From contig NZ_CP040509.1 in NCBI RefSeq assembly GCF_005845365.1, forward strand, positions 868,001-932,000: DNA of 64,000 nt. The letters run 5' to 3'. Shown in pieces: positions 51,299 through 59,661 of this stretch. The stretch comes from Rhodoluna limnophila. GTDB taxonomy: Bacteria; Actinomycetota; Actinomycetes; Actinomycetales; Microbacteriaceae. Under the pieces are notes generated by a model. That model was given only the letters and a program-made list of their open reading frames with translations, had not been told where the DNA came from and made no database searches. Numbering within the stretch: the first letter of the stretch is position 1; each line of letters begins with the position of its first letter. The translations under genes were made by a program, and so were the position numbers.

Positions 51299-53200
51299 CT
51301 AGATAACTGAAACGGTGTCGGAATTGTGGTCAATTGTGAATGTGCGACCGCCACGCTTAATCACTTCAACCCCACTGCCACCCTCGGTTTCAATTCCCAA
51401 CTCACTGATAATCCCAGCGAACAGGCTCTCCAACGAATCTCCGTCTAGCGAAGTAGCCACGTACCAAGATGGATGCACTTCGCCGCATCGGGCAACTGCC
51501 ACCGAGTCCTTTGCTGCACCGGAGGTAAAACTTGCCAGCACCTGCGCACCTCGTGCCGAGGAAACCTCTGACCAGGTTTTGGCATTCATGCCATTGCTTA
51601 GTTGCGCGATTTCGCCGGCCCTGAGCGGCGCAAATTCTTCAACGAACACTCCGAGTACATCGCGAACAAGACGCCCGCCATAACCGCCCAGCTTCACTGC
51701 ATCACGCTCATTGGAGATTCCGCTGAAGTAAGAAACCACTAGGCTTCCGTGCATGCTTGCGTACTCAATAAGCTGCGCCTCGGTGTTTTCGCTAATCAGA
51801 TAAAGCATCGGAGCCAGGACTACCTTGTAGCGCGAAAGCTCCTCGACCGATGAATTGGGCTTTACAAAATCAACTCGAGCACCCAACTTCCAAAGTGCCG
51901 CGTACCACTCATGTGCGACATCGGTATATGAAAGGTTTTCAGACGGAAGGTTCTTTTGCGACAGCGCCCACCATGACTCGTAATCAAACATGATCGCAAT
52001 CTCGGCAGGTTCTGTTTCGGAGCCAACCAAATCAGCCAGCTCGCCGAGCTTCGAACCAAGTTCAACAACATTTCGCCAAGTTCGGCTGTCGGTTCCGGTG
52101 TGAGGAACCATTGCCGAGTGGAACTTCTCTGAGCCGCTGATTGACGCACGCCACTGGAAAAACATGGCGCCATCAGAACCGCGTGCCACGTGCGATAGTG
52201 AGTTTTTCAGCATCTGCCCAGGCTCTTTGGCCAGGTTGTTTGGCTGCCAATTCACTGCGCTGGTTGAATGCTCCATGAGCAACCAAGATTTACCCTTAGC
52301 CCAGCCGCGGGTTAGGTCAGCTTCAAAGGCCAAATCGATGTGGTTCTCAGGATCTTCTGCAATCAGGTAGTGATCGGTCGATACAAAATCAACCTCCTCA
52401 GCCCACTTCCAGTAGTTCATGAACTTGGTGTGCTTCATGGTCATAAAGTTCGTGGTGATTGGGTGAACTTCATCAATCCCACGGATAGCGTCCCGCTCCA
52501 TGGTGAAAAGCGACAAAATCTCATCGTTGGAGAAACGGAAGTAGTCGAGCATCATCGATGGGTTTGGATAGGTGCCGTCCGGAGTCTGGCGGGGTGGCAG
52601 GATTTCATCCCAGTGGTGATAGCGCTGGGACCAAAAACTGGTTCCCCAAGCCTTATTCAACTCATCTAGCGCACCGTACTTGTCACGCAGATAGCGACGC
52701 CACGAGGCTGCGCTGACATCACAGAAACACATTGGATTGTGGCAACCGTATTCATTATTTACGTGCCACATCTTTAGTGCCGGGTGTTGACCGTACCTTC
52801 GCGCCAACTGTTCAGCCAAAGCCTTGGCCCGCTCACGGTAAATCGGTGAGCTAGCGCAATAGGCCTGACGGCCTCCCTGAGAAAGACGGGTGCCGGATTG
52901 GTTTACTGGCAAAACCTCTGGATATTTAACTGTCAACCATGCCGGCGGCGAAGCCGTGGCGGTGGCAAGGTCAATTCCGATTCCGTTTTCGTGCATAATT
53001 TCGAAAACTTCGTCTAGCCAATCAAAATGGTAATCACCTTCGGCAAACTCCAAATTTGCCCAGGCAAATACGCCCAGCGTCACGAGATTTACGCCTGCTT
53101 CGCGCATCAACCGCGCGTCCTCCAGCCAAACCTCTCGGCTCCACTGGTCAGGGTTGTAGTCCCCGCCGTACTGCAGTTGGCTTGGTTTGAATTGAGGCAT
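51299..53200 (-). CDS. GH42 beta-galactosidase
   Basis: A 633-residue cytoplasmic beta-galactosidase of family GH42. The start is ATG 53200, one base after the alpha-galactosidase stop region; the frame also has a TTG upstream. The TIM-barrel N-terminus reads YNPDQWSREVWLEDARLMREAGVN. The acid/base glutamate is in HVNNEYGCHNP near residue 155 and the nucleophile glutamate in WLLMEHSTSAVNWQP near 315. Cysteines in CHNPMCFCD form the usual GH42 metal-binding site. A trimerisation domain and C-terminal beta domain follow. No signal peptide, so the substrate is imported first. Confidence 0.95.
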   Translation of the reverse strand: MPQFKPSQLQYGGDYNPDQWSREVWLEDARLMREAGVNLVTLGVFAWANLEFAEGDYHFDWLDEVFEIMHENGIGIDLATATASPPAWLTVKYPEVLPVNQSGTRLSQGGRQAYCASSPIYRERAKALAEQLARRYGQHPALKMWHVNNEYGCHNPMCFCDVSAASWRRYLRDKYGALDELNKAWGTSFWSQRYHHWDEILPPRQTPDGTYPNPSMMLDYFRFSNDEILSLFTMERDAIRGIDEVHPITTNFMTMKHTKFMNYWKWAEEVDFVSTDHYLIAEDPENHIDLAFEADLTRGWAKGKSWLLMEHSTSAVNWQPNNLAKEPGQMLKNSLSHVARGSDGAMFFQWRASISGSEKFHSAMVPHTGTDSRTWRNVVELGSKLGELADLVGSETEPAEIAIMFDYESWWALSQKNLPSENLSYTDVAHEWYAALWKLGARVDFVKPNSSVEELSRYKVVLAPMLYLISENTEAQLIEYASMHGSLVVSYFSGISNERDAVKLGGYGGRLVRDVLGVFVEEFAPLRAGEIAQLSNGMNAKTWSEVSSARGAQVLASFTSGAAKDSVAVARCGEVHPSWYVATSLDGDSLESLFAGIISELGIETEGGSGVEVIKRGGRTFTIDHNSDTVSVI

Positions 53201-53201
53201 T

Positions 53202-55319
53202 TTAGACTCGCTCAACCTCTACCAAGAAGCCATTTTCTGGAGCAAGGATTGGTGGGCGAACACCGATCTTTGAAAGAGCAGCACCCGACAATTCGACGCC
53301 CTCAATCCAGGTAGGCATTCTTCGCTGAACGTACTCAGGTGCACCGGCAGGCTGGACCATCTTGATTCGATAGTTGGCCTTCGGGTCCAGACCCTCTAGG
53401 CGCAGTGCGGTAGGTGTCATACCGGGAATCGCACGAAGTGTCACGTAGGCAAAAATTGCCTTGGACTTATCCTGCGAGACCACGCCGTGAACAAATGAGC
53501 TGTCGTCAGGTTGCTCAACACGAATCATTTTTCCGGTGTGTAGCAGCGATCGGTTGGCCTTGTAGTAGCTTGCCCAACTCTTTAGTGCAGCGCGCTCTTC
53601 AGGAGTGGTTTCAGTGACATCCCACTCCAGTCCAGCGTGACCAAACAGTGCCGAAATAGCGCGGAACGAGAGCGAGTGTGTGCGATGAGTGGTGTGCGAG
53701 TGGGTTGGGCCGATGTGCGATCCGAGCATCTCAGGTGGAATCGCAAACTGGGTGTATCGCTGAATGTATTGACGCTCCAGCGCATCATTACAGTCACTGG
53801 TCCAGAAACGGTCAGCGTGTTCGACCATACCTAGGTCAATACGGCCACCTCCAGATGAACAAGATTCAATCTCTAGGCCAGGGTGGTTGGCTTTCAGTTG
53901 GTCAAACAGACGATAAATTGCCTTGGTCTGCTCGCGAACAGCAGCCTGCCCCAGGTGAGCCGCCTCGGTCAAGGTTCGGTTGTGATCCCACTTGATGTAA
54001 GCAATGTCGTACTCGCTGAGAATTGCATCAACTTGCCCGAATACGTGGTCGTAAGCACCCTGGTGAGTAAGGTCAAGTACCTGCTGGAATCTACCCTCAG
54101 GCGGCACTCGGTCGCCAACGTGCAGAATCCACTCTGGGTGCGCACGGTAAAGGTCTGAATCTGGGTTGACCATTTCTCCTTCAAACCAGAGGCCAAATTC
54201 CATTCCGCGTGACTTAACAACGTCGATGAGCGGCTTCAAACCATTCGGCCAAACATCCTTAGAAACCACCCAGTCCCCCAAGCCTGAGTGGTCGTCGCGT
54301 CGAGAGCCAAACCAGCCGTCATCAAGAACAAATCGTTCAACACCGATTTCTTGCGCAACGTCAGCAAGCTGCTCCAGCTTCTCAAGATTGTGGTTGAAGT
54401 AAACCGCTTCCCACACATTCAGAGTCAATGGACGCGGGCGAACATTACTTGGGTGGGTTGGGCGCGAGCGCAACCAGCGGTAGTGGCGGTCGGTTATGCC
54501 ATCAACACCTTCGCCTGAGTAGCTGGCCACAACAGTTGGAGCCTCATAGGTCTCACCCGAAGCCAGGATGACTTCGCCTGGGAGCAAAAGCTCGCCGGCA
54601 CCCATAGTGGTGCGGCCGGTTGGCTGGCGTTCTACTAGGTGACGGGTATTTCCACTCCACTGCAGACCAAGAGAGAAAACCTCTCCGCGCTGGTAATCCG
54701 CGTCTTTGGTCATAGCCAACTGGACGATGGTGTAGTCATGGCCAGAGCGACCTTCGCGAATTTCGCGAGCCCAGGTTCCGACCTGAATCTCGCGTCGCTG
54801 AGGCTGGCGCTCCTTAACCCAGCGACCAGTAAAGTCAACAGTCTCAGAAACGTAATCCGGAATTGGCAACCAGGTGGTTAGCTCGCCGAGCGAGAACGAA
54901 GTTGCTCCAAGGTTTTTGATGGTCTGAGAAATTTTTAGTATGCCCGAGGCGCCCAATTCAAAGTTGGCAGTAACTTCAAGCCCCGCGGCAAGATCCGCAC
55001 TGCGGACAAATAGAGTGTTGTCACCTGCCGAAACTTCGGTGATGTCAAACATTTGCGACCAGTCCTGGCCATCGCGGTGCCCCTGCACTGCTGGGCGGCC
55101 TAGGTAGCCACGTGAATTTTCACGCCAGATGCCTGGGTTCTGAAATGCATCCAAATCTGCGTGAGGAACACCCTCCTGCATCGCGCTCAAAAGACTCTTT
55201 GCATCGATGGCGCTGCCGAGGTCAGAACCCCAGTGCAACACCACAGGCGTGCCTGTAGACAAATCAATAATTACTGAGACGCCGTCGGCTGACAGAGTGT
55301 AAAAAGTTTGAGCGGTCAT
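53202..55319 (-). CDS. GH36 alpha-galactosidase
   Basis: A 705-residue alpha-galactosidase of family GH36. The catalytic nucleophile is Asp in IKWDHNRTLTEA, near residue 440, and the acid/base Asp is in FWTSDCNDALERQ near 508. SCSSGGGRIDLGM is the family substrate-site block. The N-terminal beta-supersandwich domain is complete. It has no signal peptide, so it acts on imported alpha-galactosides such as melibiose or raffinose. It sits between the binding protein gene and the GH42 gene. Confidence 0.96.
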   Translation of the reverse strand: MTAQTFYTLSADGVSVIIDLSTGTPVVLHWGSDLGSAIDAKSLLSAMQEGVPHADLDAFQNPGIWRENSRGYLGRPAVQGHRDGQDWSQMFDITEVSAGDNTLFVRSADLAAGLEVTANFELGASGILKISQTIKNLGATSFSLGELTTWLPIPDYVSETVDFTGRWVKERQPQRREIQVGTWAREIREGRSGHDYTIVQLAMTKDADYQRGEVFSLGLQWSGNTRHLVERQPTGRTTMGAGELLLPGEVILASGETYEAPTVVASYSGEGVDGITDRHYRWLRSRPTHPSNVRPRPLTLNVWEAVYFNHNLEKLEQLADVAQEIGVERFVLDDGWFGSRRDDHSGLGDWVVSKDVWPNGLKPLIDVVKSRGMEFGLWFEGEMVNPDSDLYRAHPEWILHVGDRVPPEGRFQQVLDLTHQGAYDHVFGQVDAILSEYDIAYIKWDHNRTLTEAAHLGQAAVREQTKAIYRLFDQLKANHPGLEIESCSSGGGRIDLGMVEHADRFWTSDCNDALERQYIQRYTQFAIPPEMLGSHIGPTHSHTTHRTHSLSFRAISALFGHAGLEWDVTETTPEERAALKSWASYYKANRSLLHTGKMIRVEQPDDSSFVHGVVSQDKSKAIFAYVTLRAIPGMTPTALRLEGLDPKANYRIKMVQPAGAPEYVQRRMPTWIEGVELSGAALSKIGVRPPILAPENGFLVEVERV

Positions 55320-55376
55320 TTTGAAAAATCCTCAGGATGTTTGGATGTTGCTTTGATTTTGAAACGGGGATTAAAG

Positions 55377-55413
55377 AAGGCCCGGTGTCGCCAATGTTGC
55401 ACGCCACCGGACC
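55377..55413 (-). terminator. intercistronic hairpin after the sugar-binding protein gene
   Basis: A 9-bp stem (55379-55387 with 55405-55413, one G-U pair) follows the binding-protein stop by 19 bases. On the minus strand TTCTTTAA comes next. It may be a weak terminator or an mRNA-stabilising hairpin that gives more binding protein than alpha-galactosidase. Confidence 0.6.
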
Positions 55414-55431
55414 TCCCTTGTAATCAACTCA

Positions 55432-56772
55432 CTACTGGAATAGTGCCTTTACCTGGTCGTTCGCTGCAGTTAGCGAGTCGGCCTTTGCCTTGCCTGACAT
55501 GATGGCTTCCATTGCTGGGGTCATGATGTCGTTGATCTTTGACTTCTTGTCTGCAATTGGGAACAAGAAGGTGGTGCCGTTGTCGATGTGGGTTGAGAAT
55601 GCTGAAACGTCAACACCCTTTGCCTGCATCGCCGCTACAGCCTTGTCGGTTGCAGCTGGGATAGCTGGGAATACAACAGCTGCCTCAGCAACAACGTCCT
55701 GACATGCAGCTGAACCTAGGTACTTAACCCACTGCCATGCAGCTTCTGGGTTCTCGGTGGTTGCAGAGATGTTGTCTGCTAGACCGTTGTACATAGATGC
55801 ACGTGAACCGGTTGGGCCAACTGGGGTCGCAGCAAGTGCTGGCTCAAAAGTGTCGCTCTTCGCGCCAAAGATTGAACCGGTCATCCATGAACCGTTTGAG
55901 GCCATTGCAACAGTTCCTGCAGCTAGCTGGTCTGACCAGCCCACACCCTGCTGCTGGTCGAATGAAGGCATGTAGCCCTTCTCAACTAGGCTGTACCACC
56001 AGTCGATGGTCTCCTGTAGCTTGATGTCGTCGTAGTGGTAGTTGGTGTCCCAAGGACCGTCGTTTACCTTCCAGCCGTTAGCAGCTGCTAGGAATGACCA
56101 CTGAGTCTGACCATCGCCACCGCCTGAGCCTTCCATCCAGATACCGTAGGTCTTGACCTTGCTCTTGTCGAAGCCAGCCTCGTCACCGCGAACGCCGTTT
56201 TCGTCAACGGTTAGGTGAGCAATTGCCTTCTCGTAGGTTCCACCGTCGGTTGGGTTCCAGTCAAGGTTGCTCATGTCCACGCCAGCTGCATCGGTTAGCT
56301 GCTTGTTGTAGAACAAAGCGATGGTGTCAAAGTCCTTTGGAAGACCGTACTGAACACCCTCAGGTGAGGTCCAAAGTGATGCAAGACCTGGCTGGTAGGT
56401 GTTGTCTACGTCTACGCCGTCACGAGCGATGTACTCGTCAAGGGCAAGAATGGTGCCGTTGGCAACGAACTCTGGGTAGAACGCAAGGTGTGAAGTGAAA
56501 ACGTCATAGCCATCGCCTGATACGAAGCCTGCGTTAACCTTCTTCCAGTAGTCATCCCAACCAATCTGCTCGATCTCGATGGTGATGTCTGGGTTAGCTG
56601 CGGTGAAGTCATCAGCACACTGCTGGTAAGCAGGCAACTGGTTTGAGTCCCATAGACCGTAGCTGATGGTGCCCTTTGCCTCAGGCGCTGCTTCTGGAGC
56701 ACAACCAGCTAGCACTAGAGGAAGAGATGCTACTGCAGCAACTGCTACAGCCTTCTTCATAATCTTCTTCAT
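55432..56772 (-). CDS. ABC transporter sugar-binding lipoprotein
   Basis: A 446-residue extracytoplasmic solute-binding protein of the family 1 (MalE/UgpB) type. It has a lipoprotein signal (MKKAVAVAAVASLPLVLAGC, Cys24 in the LAGC lipobox), so it is anchored outside the membrane. The mature body has the ABC sugar-binding pattern (ISYGLWDSNQLPAYQQC, GIWMEGSGGGDGQTQW). It is the third gene of the operon after two permeases. The neighbouring GH36 and GH42 enzymes suggest galactosides as ligand. Confidence 0.95.
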   Translation of the reverse strand: MKKIMKKAVAVAAVASLPLVLAGCAPEAAPEAKGTISYGLWDSNQLPAYQQCADDFTAANPDITIEIEQIGWDDYWKKVNAGFVSGDGYDVFTSHLAFYPEFVANGTILALDEYIARDGVDVDNTYQPGLASLWTSPEGVQYGLPKDFDTIALFYNKQLTDAAGVDMSNLDWNPTDGGTYEKAIAHLTVDENGVRGDEAGFDKSKVKTYGIWMEGSGGGDGQTQWSFLAAANGWKVNDGPWDTNYHYDDIKLQETIDWWYSLVEKGYMPSFDQQQGVGWSDQLAAGTVAMASNGSWMTGSIFGAKSDTFEPALAATPVGPTGSRASMYNGLADNISATTENPEAAWQWVKYLGSAACQDVVAEAAVVFPAIPAATDKAVAAMQAKGVDVSAFSTHIDNGTTFLFPIADKKSKINDIMTPAMEAIMSGKAKADSLTAANDQVKALFQ

Positions 56773-56819
56773 TGAATTTCCTTTTTATATAGTTGTCGGC
56801 AGCTAGTAGGCAGCCTGTA

Positions 56820-56838
56820 GCTCGTCCGGCGAACGAGC
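56820..56838. other. intergenic hairpin between permease and binding-protein genes
   Basis: GCTCGT (56820-56825) pairs with ACGAGC (56833-56838). It lies in the 86-base gap ahead of the binding-protein gene, which has AAGGAAA as ribosome-binding site. A processing or stability role is possible. Confidence 0.4.
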
Positions 56839-56858
56839 CCCCTGTTGTCAAATACTGG

Positions 56859-57794
56859 TTACTTGACTCCAGAAGCTTGGATGGACCCGACGATCTTCTT
56901 ACCGAAGAAGATCATGAGTAGAACCATTGGAATGGCAGCCACAAGGGCACCTGCCATTAGGCCACCCCAGTCGGGGCTTCCCTGAGGTGTCTGCGATTTG
57001 AAGACACCCAATCCAACGGTCAAAACAGTGGAGCTTGGTTTTCCTGATCCCACATAGAACGGCCATAGATAGTCGTTCCAGTAGTTGATGAACTGCAGGA
57101 TTGCCAAGGTGATGATTTGTGGCCAAGCTAGTGGCGCAACAATCTTGAAGAAAATACGGATGTGCGATGCGCCATCGATGATAGCCGCCTCAATAATGCT
57201 TAGGTTTGTTCCCAAGAAGAACTGACGCAGGAAGAAAATCGCGAATGGCGACATCAGAAGGTTTGGAAGCATCACACCTAGAAGTGTGTTGAGCAAACCT
57301 AGCTCGCGAATCAATAGGTAGTTTGGCAGCACCAAGAAGATGCCGGGCACGGTCATCGAGATCAAGAAGACAAAGAATAGAGCGTCTCGACCGCGGAACT
57401 TCAAGATGGAGAATGCATACGCTGCTGCGGCACTGAACAGAACCTGCGAGACGGTAACCACGGTACAAACGATGACCGAGTTGATCGCGTACTGACCAAA
57501 GTTAATGTCAGCACCTGAACCACCTTCGGCCAAGGCATCGGCGTTTGAAGCCAAACCAAGGACTCGCTCAAATCCACCCCAGGTGAAGTTGACCGGCAAG
57601 AGACTAAACGGGTCACTGAACAGGGTCTTTGTGGTGCTAAGTGCGGTGCGCAGCATCCAGTAGATCGGAAACAGCGTGGCTAGAACAGTGATACCGAGTA
57701 GGACGTATCCAACAACTCGAGCTGGGACGCTCTGAGACTGAACCTCGTCTGGCTGCTCGCGCATGCTCTTGGCTTTTAGTTTTAGAAGACTCAT
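56859..57794 (-). CDS. sugar ABC transporter permease (MalG-type)
   Basis: A 311-residue binding-protein-dependent permease with six hydrophobic segments. The EAA motif is EAAIIDGASHIRIFFKIVAPL near residue 220 (cited in part: EAAIIDGASH). The N-terminal tail is polar and rich in Arg and Gln. It is paired with the upstream MalF-like permease (3-base gap), and together they form the channel. No ATPase gene is present in the operon. Confidence 0.95.
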   Translation of the reverse strand: MSLLKLKAKSMREQPDEVQSQSVPARVVGYVLLGITVLATLFPIYWMLRTALSTTKTLFSDPFSLLPVNFTWGGFERVLGLASNADALAEGGSGADINFGQYAINSVIVCTVVTVSQVLFSAAAAYAFSILKFRGRDALFFVFLISMTVPGIFLVLPNYLLIRELGLLNTLLGVMLPNLLMSPFAIFFLRQFFLGTNLSIIEAAIIDGASHIRIFFKIVAPLAWPQIITLAILQFINYWNDYLWPFYVGSGKPSSTVLTVGLGVFKSQTPQGSPDWGGLMAGALVAAIPMVLLMIFFGKKIVGSIQASGVK

Positions 57795-57797
57795 GGC

Positions 57798-58694
57798 TTA
57801 TCGGTCCATATCTGACTGGTTGGCACCAAGAAGCTTGGTTTGAGCAAAGGCAATCAACGACAGCATGACCATGAGTGCAACTGAAATTGCTGCAGCGTAA
57901 CCGAACTCGTTGTTACCCCAAGCGGTGTCGGCAATCAGGATGCTGAAGGTTCGGGTGGCGTGGATTGGTCCACCGCCGGTTGTCACTGCGATGGTGTCGA
58001 AAATCTGGAAGGCTCCAGTAACTGTGATGACCATAACGAAGGCCATAACTGGACGAAGCAAAGGCAAGGTGATGCTGCGGAAGGTTCTCCACTCGCCAGC
58101 TCCGTCGATAGCCGATGCCTCGTAGATGTCTTTTGGAATTGCCTGTAGGCCGGCAAAAATCAGAAGTGCGGTGTAGCCGAGGTGGCGCCAAACGTTGATC
58201 ATGGCGATGGTCGGCATCGCTAGCTCACCCGAGAAGAATGTGACGCGGTCGATGCTAAAGAAATCGAGGGCAGAGTTGATGAAACCTAGGTTGTAGTCGA
58301 GCAGCCAGAACCAAACCATTGCGACGATTACGTTCGAAATCAAGTAAGGAAGCAGAACAATTCCACGGATCACTACTGATTTGGTGAATCGGTGCAATAG
58401 GACTGCCAGGCCTAGAGCTAGCACTGTCTGGAAACCGATGTTGATAACCACGTACTGCAGAGTCACCCAAAGTGCGTTCCAGAAACGCTCATCGGCAAAC
58501 ATGCGCTCGTAGTTCTCAAGGCCGGTGAATACCGGTGGACGGAAGATGTTGTACTCGGTGAAGCTGAGGTAGACACCGCGAGCGCCAGGGATCAGAACGA
58601 AGATCAGAAGCCCCAGAAAAGCCGGCGCAATGAACGGAATAGCAGTAAGAAACTCGCTCTTACGCTTTCTGCGGGTTGCAACCGTCTTTGCCAA
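57798..58694 (-). CDS. sugar ABC transporter permease (MalF-type)
   Basis: A 298-residue permease with six hydrophobic segments. The EAA motif is EASAIDGAGEWRTFR near residue 195, the loop that contacts the ATPase. The start is a TTG at 58694 with AGGAG eight bases ahead. It is the first gene of the operon and is divergent from the DeoR-type regulator. The order permease-permease-binding protein-GH36-GH42 indicates a complete galactoside uptake and hydrolysis unit. Confidence 0.95.
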   Translation of the reverse strand: MAKTVATRRKRKSEFLTAIPFIAPAFLGLLIFVLIPGARGVYLSFTEYNIFRPPVFTGLENYERMFADERFWNALWVTLQYVVINIGFQTVLALGLAVLLHRFTKSVVIRGIVLLPYLISNVIVAMVWFWLLDYNLGFINSALDFFSIDRVTFFSGELAMPTIAMINVWRHLGYTALLIFAGLQAIPKDIYEASAIDGAGEWRTFRSITLPLLRPVMAFVMVITVTGAFQIFDTIAVTTGGGPIHATRTFSILIADTAWGNNEFGYAAAISVALMVMLSLIAFAQTKLLGANQSDMDR

Positions 58695-58744
58695 AATAAC
58701 TCCTAGTTCGTGTTGTTGGGTTCACGCTATCCGAAGAATTTTGC

Positions 58745-58805
58745 AAAAGTTCACAAAAACTAACAAAAGTAATCAAGTCGTTACAAAATTCGTAACATTC
58801 GTTAT
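58745..58805. promoter_or_regulatory. divergent operator/promoter region of the galactoside operon
   Basis: The 167-base gap between the permease and regulator genes holds an AT-rich block with repeated AAAAGT/AACT units (58746-58774) and the inverted repeat GTTAC-N7-GTAAC (58780-58796). On the minus strand TTGTTA and CAAAAT are spaced 17 bases apart and overlap this block. It is the natural target of the DeoR protein encoded next to it. Confidence 0.45.
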
Positions 58806-58861
58806 TTTTTGCTTTTAGAGTTAGTTACAGATCCACCCGTACCGAAGAGAGAGAAACGGAA

Positions 58862-59641
58862 TTGCTAGCTGCACAACGCCAGGGGCTAATCCTCAAAGAG
58901 GTTGCCGACCGCGGAGCTGCGCGAATCTCAGAACTGGCCGAAGAACTCAATGTTTCTGAGATGACAGTTCGACGCGACATCGACCTGCTTGCCGAACAAG
59001 GATTGGTCGACAAAGTCCACGGAGGCGCTACCGCCATCGGTTCTAGCTCAGTTTCTGAGCCTCCATTTACTGCCAAATCATTGCTTGAGTCAGCCAACAA
59101 GGATGCAATTGCAGCCCAGGCAGCAAAGCTTGTGCAGCCGGGCGCGGCTATTGCCCTGATGGGAGGAAGCACAGTCTATTCACTTGCCCGGAAACTTGCG
59201 GACATCCCACTACTGACTGTGGTTACCAACTCTTTGCCAGTCTCTGATTTCTTGCACCGCGAGGGCCGAAGCGACCAAACGGTCATTCTCACCGGCGGTA
59301 TCCGCACCCCTACCGACTCATTTGTTGGTCAGGTCGCAGTCAACGCGTTTGCTGGCTTCAATCTTGACTTGGTGTTTATGGGTACCCACGGCATGCACCC
59401 ACACGCTGGTTTTAGCTCACCGAATTTGATCGAGGCAGAAACTAACCGCGCTGTATTGGCTCAGGCTAGAAAACTCGTAGTTCTTGCCGACCACACTAAA
59501 TGGGGCGAGATGGGCTTCAGTACCTTTGCTCGCATTGAAGACGCAGATATCCTGGTGACTGATGACGGCATGCCAGAGGATGCAATGGGCATTTTGCGCT
59601 CCCGCATCTCCCAGATTGAACTGGTCAAGCGCCCGCTCTAA
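58862..59641 (+). CDS. DeoR-family transcriptional regulator
   Basis: A 259-residue repressor-type protein. The N-terminal winged helix has ISELAEELNVSEMTVRRDID near residue 20 and the G-rich end VDKVHGGA. The C-terminal DeoRC domain (residues about 75-230) binds sugar phosphates in this family; TNSLPVSDFL, LTGGIRTPTDSFVG and LADHTKWGEMGF are its hallmark blocks. The start is a TTG at 58862 behind GAGAGAAA. Being divergent from the galactoside operon, it probably represses that operon until a sugar phosphate inducer is present. Confidence 0.93.
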   Translation: MLAAQRQGLILKEVADRGAARISELAEELNVSEMTVRRDIDLLAEQGLVDKVHGGATAIGSSSVSEPPFTAKSLLESANKDAIAAQAAKLVQPGAAIALMGGSTVYSLARKLADIPLLTVVTNSLPVSDFLHREGRSDQTVILTGGIRTPTDSFVGQVAVNAFAGFNLDLVFMGTHGMHPHAGFSSPNLIEAETNRAVLAQARKLVVLADHTKWGEMGFSTFARIEDADILVTDDGMPEDAMGILRSRISQIELVKRPL

Positions 59642-59661
59642 ACCGATCGGCAAGCACTTAT

